A DNA stretch of 64,000 nucleotides, taken from positions 119,573,038-119,637,037 of the forward strand of contig CM063502.1 in NCBI GenBank assembly GCA_032207245.1. The letters are read 5' to 3'. A program made the position numbers and the translations under genes. Source of the DNA: Pardosa pseudoannulata (Eukaryota > Arthropoda > Arachnida > Araneae > Lycosidae). The notes under the pieces were generated by a model. That model had not been told where the DNA came from. It ran no database searches and was given only the letters and a program-made list of their open reading frames with translations. Below, piece after piece: positions 21,014 through 30,887 of the stretch (position 1 is the first letter of the stretch; every line of letters starts with the position of its first letter).

Positions 21014-22647
21014 TAACTCTATCTTTTTAACTATTGTTCGTAGTTTTTATGTTCATACATTTTTGCTCCCTTATGGCGGAAAAAGAATTGTCACGTATAG
21101 CATTTCGTCCACCACCTTTTTGGAAACACAACCCTGAATTATGGTTTATCCAAGTTGAGGCGTCCTTCCATGTTTCTGGTATCACCACTAATGTTACTAA
21201 GTTTTTTAGTGTAGTATCTGCTCTTGATTCCGACGTACTCCAGTATGTTGCTGACATAGTCAAAACAACTCCCACTGACGAATCGTACGATATTCTTAAA
21301 AAACGCATAATTAGCCATTTCGCGGATACTGAAACTGCGCGTTTAAAAGCTTTGTTCCAGGAGATTTCCTTGGGTGATAAATGCCCATCTCAATTGCTTC
21401 ACGAGCTGCAAAATCTCGCGTCTGATCAGATGACTGATGAAGGCATTCTCGCATTGTGGTTACAACAGTTACCGGTAAACATGCAGCAAATTTTATCGGT
21501 TTGCACGGAAACCTTGGATGGTCTCGCGAAGGTCGCAGATAAAATCGCAAAGGTTACTGGACTTTCTGCTATCTCTAGTGCATCCTCTGATAATGCTCGC
21601 ACCCCATGTGGTTACGAAAATTTCATTAATGTATTGACAAAGCAAGTAACCGCTCTTGCGCTTTCTGTAAATAGACTTTCGCGCCAGCATAACGGCAGTA
21701 AGGATACTTTCAATCGAGTTAGATCAAATTCAAGAAGCCGTTTCCCTTTCAATCGTCGGAAACCCATTTGTTGGTACCATAGACGATTTAAAGCTAGTGC
21801 CATGAAGTGCACAAAACCTTGTCATTTTTCAGAAAAAGACCTTTCTGTTTCAGCGACAACATACAATGGTCTGGCAGTCAGTCGTCTCTTTATTTCTGAC
21901 AAGTATACCGGTATTCGATATTTAATAGTCAGTGGAGCTGCTGTATCCGTATTCCAGCGCTCGAAAATGCAAGCTAGCAAGGTACAAACTCCAATGGATC
22001 TAAAATTGTACGCTGCTAATGGTACTACTATTAATACTTTTGGTACCAAGACACTCCGAGTCGATATTGGACTGAACAGAATGTACACATGGACATTTCT
22101 TATCGCAGACGTAAACCACCCCATTTTAGATGCTAATTTCCTAGAGAGATTTGGAATTTTAGTGGAAGTTCGTAATCGACGAATATTAAATCAATCTAAG
22201 GCCTTAATTTCTAAAGGCACAGCAGTGCATGGTTCTTCCTTGGGATTCACGACAGTTTCAGGTACCACAAAATATCTTCAATTGCTTTCACAATATCCTG
22301 ATTTAACCTTACCTTTCGTTCATAGGAATATTAGTACACCTGACTCTACTCATTGTATACTTACGAATGGTACACCTGTATCGTCAAAAGTACGACGTTT
22401 GTCTCCTGATAAGTTAGCTGCACTTAAACAGGAGTTCGCAAATCTTATCAAGCAAGGCATTTGCAGACCCTCAAAGAGCTCGTGGTCGAGTACTATCCAC
22501 ATGGTCCGCAAAAAGGACGGTACTTGGAGAATATGTGGAGACTATCGGAGGTTGAATAGCGTCACAATCCCTGATTGCTACCCGATTCCACACATACAGG
22601 ACTTTAACACAGGATTACCAGGTAGGACAATTTTTTCTAAATTGGAT

Positions 22648-23117
22648 GTGGTAAAAGCCTACGATCAAGTACCTGTCCAGAAGACTGATATCCCTAAGAC
22701 TGCAGTAATTACTCCAATAGGACTATTCGAATTCAAATACATGCCTTTTGGATTAAGAAATGCTGCTCAAACGTTTTAAAGACATATGGACGAGGTTTTA
22801 AGAGGTTTAGACTGCTGTTTTACTTATTTGGATGACGTTCTTATCGCTTCAGTTAACGAAACAGAACATCTTAAAGACTTGCAATCCGTTTTCGAGCGAT
22901 TAAGCCTCCATAAAATAGTCCTGAATGCAAGCAAATGCATTTTTGGTCAAAAGGAGTTGCCATTTTTAGGCGTAATGGTTTCTGCCGATGGCATTAGACC
23001 CTCCGATACCAAAGTTCAAGCACTGCGTGACTATCCTAGGCCAACCAATGTCCTTCAATTAAGGAGATTTTTAGTTATGATTAACTTTTATCATCGGTTT
23101 ATACCCAAAGCTGCTGC
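22648..23117 (+). repeat. Source copy of the duplicated pol fragment
   Basis: Same 470 bp as 20544-21013, here in its proper place within the reverse transcriptase. Confidence 0.95.
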
Positions 23118-23556
23118 CCTACAAGCGCCATTGCACTCTCTTCTAAAAGGGAGAAAGAAAAATGATAAATCCCTGATCAATTGGATGGACGCAGCACTCG
23201 AGGCATTTCAAAACTGCAAAAAACAGCTTGCAAAAAGCACCATGCTTTATCATCCCCGATAAAATGATCCTATTTATCTTATGATTGACGCATCCGAGCT
23301 TGCAATAGGCGGTGTCCTTCAACAGACCTCAAGCAACGGCAACTTTCAGCCTTTATCTTTTTTCTCTCGAAAGCTAACCGCTCCAGAAATACGATATAGT
23401 GCATACGATCTTGAATTGCTTGCAATTTATTCCGCTATTCGCTATTTTCGACATATGATAGAAGGTCGACAATTTACCGTATTTACAGACGACAAACCCC
23501 TTACTTTCGCGTGTCGTCAAAAAGCTGACAAAACCTCTCCTAGGCAACAGAGACAC

Positions 23557-23559
23557 TTA
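23557..23559. repeat. 3-bp TTA target duplication (left)
   Basis: TTA is a Leu codon of the pol frame; TTA recurs at 25974-25976 after the inserted element. Confidence 0.85.
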
Positions 23560-25173
23560 GGGCCATATTCACCAAAATCATGGTATCCAGGATCAAATGA
23601 CGGATCAGGGAATCTGTAGATCAGCGATAACACGCCGTTAACTGTGACTTAACTGGTATCATATGCTCCATCAGTGGATTCCCCGATCTACCGATCAACT
23701 GGCAAAAATTTTGTAAGCTATGTTTTGATTGGTCGGTGACCGAAATTCTCACCCGGTTGCGTACGCATCGTGTTATTTATATGGCGAAAATCTCAAGTCT
23801 TTAGTTTATAGTATTCGGCGCAATATTATTAATTTTACTTATGCTAAAGTTAATATATTATTTTTCCAAATCGTTCTAGTTAGCCAAAAATAATTCAAAG
23901 CATAGCATATTTAGCTCAGATTAAAATGTTATATTATACTTAAGATTTATTTTGATAAGAATTTAATGATTTTACAATTGACATTAATTTAATATAAATT
24001 TTTTACAATTGTGCATTACAAAATTTTCAACTGCTTTTTAAATCAAAATTTGTTTTGTTGATCACCTTTTTAATTAATTTTTTTCTACACATAAATTTAT
24101 AAAGAAACCTTGCCAATATTATTCTCTTACTCTTATACACATCTTTACTTTTATTAGCATTACTTTTATTAGCTAATTACTTTTATTTATTATTATTTTT
24201 TTACATTTTTAATGACTTGAAAAGGCATTATGAAACTTCACATCTTGTTTTATCCAAATTTTAGTTCAGCAAAGCAGCTAAATCTTACTCATTGATTTGG
24301 CATGGTTTGATTTTTTTTTTAATTTTACATTACATATATTACATTAATAAAGTACTGAAAGTTATACTTTTTAAGTGAAAGTTGTCAACACTTCTTTAAG
24401 ACTATGAACTTATTTTGATATTCTTTAGCATTAATGGAAAATCAAATGTCCAACTTTTAGTATATTTTCTTTCCTGCTTTCCTTGAAGAAACTCTGTTCA
24501 AATATATTCCTTTTATTTTTCACCTTTAAGGTCATGAATACTAATAAAAATTTCTACTTATATCCTATTTAATTTATGACCTCTTCTATTCATCATTCTT
24601 TGAGGTTAATCAAAACAGTTTTAAATTTTTTAGAATGTGTTTAATGATTATACATATTTCTTGTAACATCATTATAGTTTAATTTTTAACCAATGTCTGA
24701 TTTTAAAAAATTCCAAGAAATTCTAATAATTCATATAAAAAGATGATCAAATTAGCACAAAAAATATACTGATAATTTATCTGAACTATCTGTATCATAC
24801 TTTTATTTGTTTCTACAGTCTGAGAGTACATATTCAATTGTCATATTTAAGTTTCAGTTTAGCAGTTTAAATTATTTAGTATATAAAATTAACAAAACTA
24901 ACAAATATTTTACAGTAAATTTTTTATTAGAGTTATACAAATTCCAAAGTTAGAAAATAAAAATATTAATGTAATGTATAAAGAAATATAGAAATGCTCC
25001 TATAACTTTTTATAGCAAAGGGAAAAAACACTCAAATAGCATTTGCTTACATTCTCTATAGCAATATTCATCAAGTATTTATCTATTTATCTATTCAAGT
25101 ATTTATTATTCAAGTATTTATTACATTAACATGTAATAAAAGTATATAAATGAAAGCATTTTATTTTTAAGTG

Positions 25174-25240
<67 letters not shown>

Positions 25241-25973
25241 TCATAGCAAAATACAGATAATATTTACAATTACAGATTATACTTAATTCTAAAATTTCAT
25301 AATAAATAAATATAAGAGTAAAATTGGCTTCAAATTTAATATAATGTTCAAACATCAAATATTTTCATGTATAAAACCAAAGAAAGGTAAATAATTTAAA
25401 ATAAACAAACCAACAGTCAGCATGTTAATATATGAAAGAGATGTTGATGCACACAATTAACGGGCTTTAGATGAGCCACTGATATCTAAAATCATCCATA
25501 GGGGAAATATGGAATAGGCAAAAAGATCAATATAATTTTCAAAGGATAGTATATAATTAAGTCAACATACCTTTCGTCATTCTAGTTAAGTTTGTAGCAA
25601 ACAGCTGTACTGTACTTTTATTTAAAGACAACGCAACCGAAATATCATACAGTCGAAATAATTTGTTCATAGAAGTAAAAATTCCAAATCATTTGTTCTA
25701 TGTAAATGCACATATCTTTGCCGTTTTGTTCGAAATTCTTAAATATTCAAGATTTTTTTCAAATCGGATAATAACTTATCCGCCATGTTTGTTTTCAACG
25801 CAGTGCGCATGCGTAAAATGTAGTATCCGTGGATTAGGCAATTAATCCTCCAAATTCGAGGGATCAGAAATGAGGGATTAAAACGAGCTGAAAGCCGCGG
25901 ATTCTCGTTGAGGAATACGAAAATGCTGATCCGCGGTTAGATCCGAGTGCTAAAATCGTGGAGAATATGGCCC
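23560..25973. mobile_element. PIF/Harbinger-type non-autonomous element
   Basis: Ends are GGGCCATATTCACCA and, reversed, GGGCCATATTCTCCA, an imperfect terminal inverted repeat of about 15 bp. A TTA duplication flanks it. GGGCC ends with a 3-bp TTA site are typical of PIF/Harbinger. The outer 200-300 bp are GC-richer with repeated GGATCA/GATCAG motifs; the 2-kb centre is AT-rich with a (TA)n array at 25173-25238. No transposase or MYB-like gene is recognisable. Removing it restores the pol frame exactly (HL|EFISQF). Confidence 0.85.
25173..25238. repeat. (TA)n array within the Harbinger-type element
   Basis: About 66 bases of TA with a few TG steps. Confidence 0.95.
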
Positions 25974-25976
25974 TTA
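25974..25976. repeat. 3-bp TTA target duplication (right)
   Basis: Partner of 23557-23559; the pol frame resumes here. Confidence 0.85.
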
Positions 25977-27360
25977 GAGTTTATAAGTCAGTTTACAACT
26001 GATACTTGTCATGTCGCAGGTAGCGAAAATTGTGTTGCTGACGCGCTTTCTAGAATTAATGCTTTTGAGTTTCCCACCACTATTAATTTTGAAGAGATGG
26101 CTAAGGAGCAATCTCTTGATAATTCGTTAAAGGATTTTTTCAGTTCTACAACTTTGCAAATTAAGCCTTTTTCTTTTTCTTCTACTAATTCTTTACTTTG
26201 TGATGTATCTACTGGTACTATCCGACCTATTGTTCCCCTTAATTATAGGAAAAGAATTTTTGATATGGTACACGGTTTATCCCATCCAGGAGTACGTGCC
26301 ACAACCAAGCTTCTTACTTCAAAGTTTCTTTGGCCATCCATTAAAAATGACTGTAAGGAATGGGTGAAAAGTTGTCTATCTTGTCAGAAGTCGAAAATTC
26401 ATCGACACACCCATTCCCCGGTTGGTGATTATCCGTTACCCGATGAGCGATTCCGTGTCATACATCTTGACATTATAGGGCCACTTCCGCCATCACATGG
26501 TTTTCGTTATTGCGTAACGTGTATTGATCGGTTCACACGGTGGCCAGAAGCATATCCTGTCAGTACAATTTCTGCTGACTCAGTGTCAGTATTTTATTCG
26601 AATTGGGTATCTCGTTTCGGAGCTCCCCAAACCTTGATCACTGACCAAGGTAGACAGTTTGAATCTGAACTTTTTTATTCTTTCTCTAAGTTAATAGGAG
26701 CAGTAAAGTTAAGAACTACTGCCTACAACCCATCCGCAAACGGGATGGTCGAGCGAATGCATGGACAGCTTAAAAACGCCATTAAATGCAGAGGAGACGA
26801 GAACTGGGTTCAAGTTCTGCCTTCCATTCTACTAGGCATCCGGTGTGCAGTTAAACAAGACCTCGGAGCAGCACCGGCTGAATTAGTCTACGGTTCGACA
26901 CTTCGCTTACCAGGAGAGTTTTTCCGGGACTCCGCCGAACGTTCTGCATTACCCGTTCCAGACTTCCTTGCCCAACTACGAAACACCATGAGGGAGTTGC
27001 GACCAGTGGCTGCTACCCGGCATTCTTCAAAGACTATTTTTGTGCACAAGGATCTACACCAGACAACGCATGTCTTTGTTCGGCAGGATGCCGTGCGCCG
27101 TCCCCTGCAACAACCTTACGACGGTCCGTACCAAGTAATAAATCGCACCCTCAAATTTTTTACCTTGTTGGTTAAAGGTAAACATTCAACTGTCTCGGTA
27201 GATCGTCTCAAGACGGCATACTTCTTGTCCGATCACAAGTCGATGTTACCTTCCAGTATTCGTCCAGTTCCTGCCACGCCCGATGACTTGACAACCACTA
27301 CTCGTTCTGGGCGTAAAGTTCGGTTCCGGTTCCTGTTACCTTCCCGGCAGCAACTGGACT

Positions 27361-27373
27361 AGCGGGGGAGTAC
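27361..27373 (+). other. Polypurine tract before 3' LTR
   Basis: AGCGGGGGAG directly upstream of the 3' LTR, overlapping the gag-pol stop; the expected place for second-strand priming. Confidence 0.7.
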
Positions 27374-27714
27374 TGAGGCGCCCGGGAAGAAGATGCGAGG
27401 CGTATGGTAATTGCATTCTGCCAGCAGCGGCGGCGCGTGCGCCTGTGATGCCAGCCGCCCTATTTAAGCCCACCGTAGCTGGGTTGAATGAGCAGTTCCA
27501 GCCATCCAGCCATGGCCTCGTTTCGCTTCCCGGCGGCGCCTTCCCCGTGCTTACAGTTTACTTTTGTTTCAGCCAGCTTGCTGATTATTATTTTTGTAAG
27601 ATTTTTCCGGTGACTATTTAGCTTGTTTCTAAGTTCTTAATAAATACCTTAAAGTTTTAATGGTAGCTAATTCTTTTCACACACCTACCGAAGACACTTT
27701 ATGTGTTCCCTTCA
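27374..27714 (+). repeat. Ty3 3' LTR
   Basis: 341 bp, TG...CA, TATTTAA near 27460 and AATAAA at 27639-27644. Confidence 0.92.
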
Positions 27715-27718
27715 ATGG
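27715..27718. repeat. 4-bp target duplication of Ty3 element (right)
   Basis: ATGG, after which the Tc1 transposase frame continues. Confidence 0.85.
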
Positions 27719-28113
27719 TAAGCTCAACGCCGATACCTACTGCACTATTCTGGATGACAATGGGCTTCCTACGTTGTGGCAGTTTTACAGGTTGGACCCC
27801 TGTTACTTTCAGGACGACAATGCCAGTTGTCATGTTTCGAGGTTAACCAAGGCTTGGTATAGTGCCAATGGAGTTCATCGAATGGCCTGACCTGCTCAGA
27901 GCCGACCTGAACCCTATCGAGAACCTCTGGGACGAGTTGGATCGCCGAATTAAGGGGTGCACTACCCGTCCAAAATCGGTGAAGGAACTTGTATGTCTAC
28001 TCCAAGCCGAGTAGAAGACAATACCACTAGCTGTAATACAAAGACTTGTGGAAAGTATGTCCCGGAGGGTTCACGCTGTAATTGCCTCTCGTGGAGGCTC
28101 TACCAACTATTGA
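27719..28113 (+). pseudogene. Tc1-like transposase, C-terminal part
   Basis: Continues the interrupted gene: KLNADTYCTILDDNGLPTLW, then YFQDDNASCHVS (second catalytic Asp), then after a frame change WPAQSADLNPIENLWDELDR holding the third catalytic acidic residue (Glu of NPIE) of the DD34E triad, and a tail ending near GGSTNY with TGA at 28111-28113. At least one frameshift lies near 27885. Confidence 0.85.
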
Positions 28114-28146
28114 TTTTGAATAAAGTTAGTTTTTCTTTTCTATCAC

Positions 28147-28173
28147 AGGTGTCCAAATACTTATTGGTAGACA

Positions 28174-28176
<3 letters not shown>
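28147..28176 (-). repeat. Tc1 right terminal inverted repeat
   Basis: Reverse complement of 19291-19320 apart from the outermost base. Confidence 0.88.
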
Positions 28177-28250
<74 letters not shown>

Positions 28251-28256
28251 ATATCA

Positions 28257-28341
<85 letters not shown>
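28177..28341. repeat. (TA)n array
   Basis: About 165 bases, interrupted by two CAG steps; the Tc1 element lies against it. Confidence 0.95.
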
Positions 28342-28345
<4 letters not shown>

Positions 28346-29210
28346 TTTTGGTGAAAAGAAAGATATGTTTCTCCATGTAAAGCAAAAGTTGCAAAAGTGA
28401 TAGGAAATGATTGGTATTACTTCATATTTCATATTTTCGTTTTAAAAATATTCATAAGACAATTTTTTTTGTAAAACTGGTTTCTTTTACCAAGAAGATA
28501 AACCAACTTTTTATCCCCTTGTAACTGTATGTAAAATGACACTGAGTAAAACTTATTTGAAATCTGGCAAATTCTTTTTGCTGATGTACCATGTAAAGAA
28601 AAAAAAAAGAGGTAGTGTTGATATAAGCTAGTTTTATGGCATATTCTTTTGAGTTTCAATATATTTCATATAATATGTCTACAATTATTATGAGTTTAAG
28701 TAAGCTAAATCTTGAATTAGTTTAGTATGTGAGTTAAGAATTCAGGAGTAGATATTCTTAATTTTCATAGAAGAATCCAACATCTGCTTTAAATGAACAG
28801 TTTTGTCAATGTACAGAAATGTTACTGAACTTGATAAGGTTCAGAAAGGCTTAATAAAATAAAACAAATATTAATTTGCAGTAATATCAGAATATTTTAT
28901 AAACAATATCTGCCTTATACAGGAAGGTCTGAAATTCATATGGCTAAAGCTTCTTATGGTCATATGATGGTGATACATCATGTTTGTTGGCTGCAGGAGT
29001 GGGTCAGTCAGTTATCCTGTTATATCACAGCTCTATATTAACTGATTTTTATTTAACAATGAAAAAAATCAGAAACAGTAATAAAATGTATCCTATTCAA
29101 GGAAATATCTGTAAAAGTCCTTGATGCTTCTGCTATAGGTTTCTGAGCTTTCATTTTGTTAATGAGCCTTAGGTTTGGTTTTAGTCAATTGGGTTTGTTC
29201 TAGAATATAT
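28342..29210. other. Intergenic, nothing recognised
   Basis: AT-rich, no gene or repeat family seen. Confidence 0.5.
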
Positions 29211-29214
29211 CAGT

Positions 29215-29415
29215 TAGTTTTTTGCTACACAAGGACTAATTCAACCAAAATAAGCCAAATTAACCACTGCCCAGATTGTATAGTAGATATCATATTGTGC
29301 TTCCACTTGATTGATTTGGGTTTGATTCCCAAGAAAGGCTTGGGTGTTTTTGTGTATTGACCTCTAATAGGGAGCATTATTACCCTACCTATATTGTGCT
29401 CCCATAATAAAAGCG
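29215..29415 (+). mobile_element. Possible SINE
   Basis: A B-box-like GGGTTTGATTCCC at about 29318-29330 and a GC-richer body (AAGAAAGGCTTGGGTG, GACCTCTAATAGGG) stand out. The A box is weak. Confidence 0.35.
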
Positions 29416-29784
29416 GCAAAAAATCAATGGATTATATGGCAAAATGCTGATAAAAGTAAGTGCCCCACATTTGTAAATAAAAAATAGGTCTAATTAATCT
29501 TAGAAAACAACATCTGAGGATACTGAATGGGCTAGGGAAAGTGATAAATGAGGAATGGGATAACAATTACATAAGGATGCTATAAAGAAGTTTACTCTAA
29601 TGAAAAATTCAAACAACAGATACAGCCAAGAATCAAGGTTATTATAAGCAAATTGCAACTAGATATAATAGATAACAAATAATTGTCAAAATACTCTCTA
29701 TTAAGTACAAATGAGAGCTTCTGTATATTAACAGTATCATAGTTTCAATTTTTATGTGGTATGAAGTGTTTGGTACCATTTATT

Positions 29785-29945
29785 GCTAAATAATTGCTAA
29801 TGAAACTGGGCCTTACTGCATAAAAGCAATTCCAAATGGTGTTGAAGAACCATCTTAGCTTTTAGATATAAACTTGCGGACTCTGGTGCCAAAAGGCTGC
29901 AAACTACCAATTCAGCAGTTCCTTAGTACTGAATTATTTTTTCAA
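29785..29945 (-). mobile_element. Degenerate SINE, family A
   Basis: GCTAATGAAACTGGGCC and ACTGCATAAAAGCAATTCC match the body of the family A SINE at 3987-4164 with many changes. The promoter boxes are not recognisable. Confidence 0.4.
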
Positions 29946-30211
29946 TGAATTTTCTTCCAATCACTAAAGGTATTAGGATACTAGACTTTAGAAGATATGA
30001 AAACTTAATGATGATGAAAACTGGGATATTCTAGTGAGATAAATATTAATTTAGTATGTCATGCAATTCCTAATAGAAATGTGTTTTACCTTAGTACACC
30101 ATAGAGAAGAATGGAGAGTTTAAAACTATTAGCTGGGTTAGCGTAAGATATGTAATATTTTATAAAAGTATTATGGCAAATGAAAATTTATTCTAGGTTG
30201 ACCATACTTTT

Positions 30212-30217
30212 GAATAT
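30212..30217. repeat. 6-bp flanking duplication (left)
   Basis: GAATAT, identical to 30882-30887. Confidence 0.65.
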
Positions 30218-30881
30218 CATAGGTGCCAACTCCCAAAAGAAAAAAATCTGTAGTTTATCACTGTAGCGACATTTTTTAGTATATAGATAAAAATATAAAT
30301 TTTAGAAAGGAAAAAATAGGGGAAAATGGCAAGGTTTAATTAATCTGTGAAAGATATATTAATTTAGTATTCACAAATGCTTTAAAAGTAAAAAAAATTC
30401 TGTAGTTTATAGAAATAATATTTTTAGTGTATATATAAAACATAATTAAAAAGTGAAAAATGGTAATGTTGTTTATCCAATATACAAAACAAATATATTA
30501 GTCTTTGGCATTTATAAATGCTGTGTTATATTTTATTTTTAAAAATTGTTTGTCAAACTCATTTTCAAAACATTTTAAACTTTTATTCCATTTCACAATT
30601 AATAACTGTTCTAATGTTATATTAGACAGAGATTGTCTAAAATCAGTTCTGATTTTTTAAATTTGGAAGAATATGTGCTCATCATTCATGTTTTACTTCT
30701 TGCTGAAATACAGATTTATTGATACAGGGAAGAACAAAGTGAGAACGGGATTTGTAGGGAAATTTTAGGGCTTTTAGACTACATCACTGAAAATCAGAAT
30801 TATTATTCTTCTGATCAGAAGATCAGAAACACACCGAAAATTGGAAAACTTCTGAGCATATCAGAAGCATTGGCACCTATG
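30218..30881. mobile_element. Inverted-repeat DNA element of unknown superfamily
   Basis: 664 bp that starts CATAGGTGCCAA and ends TTGGCACCTATG, a perfect 12-bp inverted repeat, with GAATAT directly on both sides. The terminus looks hAT-like, but hAT normally gives 8-bp duplications and here only 6 bp match. No coding sequence; AT-rich interior. Confidence 0.7.
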
Positions 30882-30887
30882 GAATAT
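30882..30887. repeat. 6-bp flanking duplication (right)
   Basis: GAATAT. Confidence 0.65.

Larger units (their letters stand above)
21073..27363 (+). pseudogene. Ty3/gypsy gag-pol polyprotein, broken
   Basis: One long frame from ATG 21073 (MAEKELSRIAFRPPPFW, the usual gag start of this clade) to TAG at 27361-27363. Order: gag (to about 21760); CWYHRRF...KC...PC zinc knuckle (about 21766-21825); protease with LIVSGAAVS (about 21924-21950), where the catalytic Asp of the usual DSGA/DTGA motif is Val; reverse transcriptase with KKDGTWRICGDYRRLN and, downstream, YLDDVLIAS; RNase H (LMIDASELAIGGVL, FTDDKPLTF); integrase with the HHCC finger, then HLDIIGP, ITDQGRQFE and NGMVERMHGQL for the D,D,E triad; and a GPY-type motif (PYDGPYQVI). 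In-frame stops lie at 22777-22779 and 23260-23262. The frame is cut by the 23560-25973 insertion and resumes in register. Confidence 0.93.
20045..27714 (+). mobile_element. Ty3/gypsy LTR retrotransposon, defective copy
   Basis: Bounded by LTRs of 355 and 341 bp that both begin TGAGGCGCCCGGGAAG and end TTCCCTTCA, with a 4-bp ATGG duplication. Inside are a primer-binding region, a single gag-pol frame, and a purine tract before the 3' LTR. The copy is dead for several independent reasons: two in-frame stops, a lost protease Asp, a 2.4-kb insertion in the RNase H/integrase linker, and a 470-bp pol fragment duplicated in the leader. It sits in the Tc1 transposase gene. Confidence 0.95.
19291..28176 (+). 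mobile_element. Tc1-like transposon, split by a nested Ty3 insertion
   Basis: Both ends carry an inverted repeat of about 30 bp (19291-19320 and 28147-28176) that begins ACTGTCTACC and ends TTTGGACACCT on its own strand. TA dinucleotides flank both ends, within (TA)n tracts, as expected for Tc1/mariner targeting. A transposase pseudogene fills the interior. Without the Ty3 insertion the element would be about 1.2 kb, normal for Tc1. Confidence 0.9.

Noticed and set aside
25081..25130. Repeated AAGTATTTATT units as a CRISPR-like array
   Set aside because: Only a few short direct copies in AT-rich DNA with no spacers of constant length; simple sequence.
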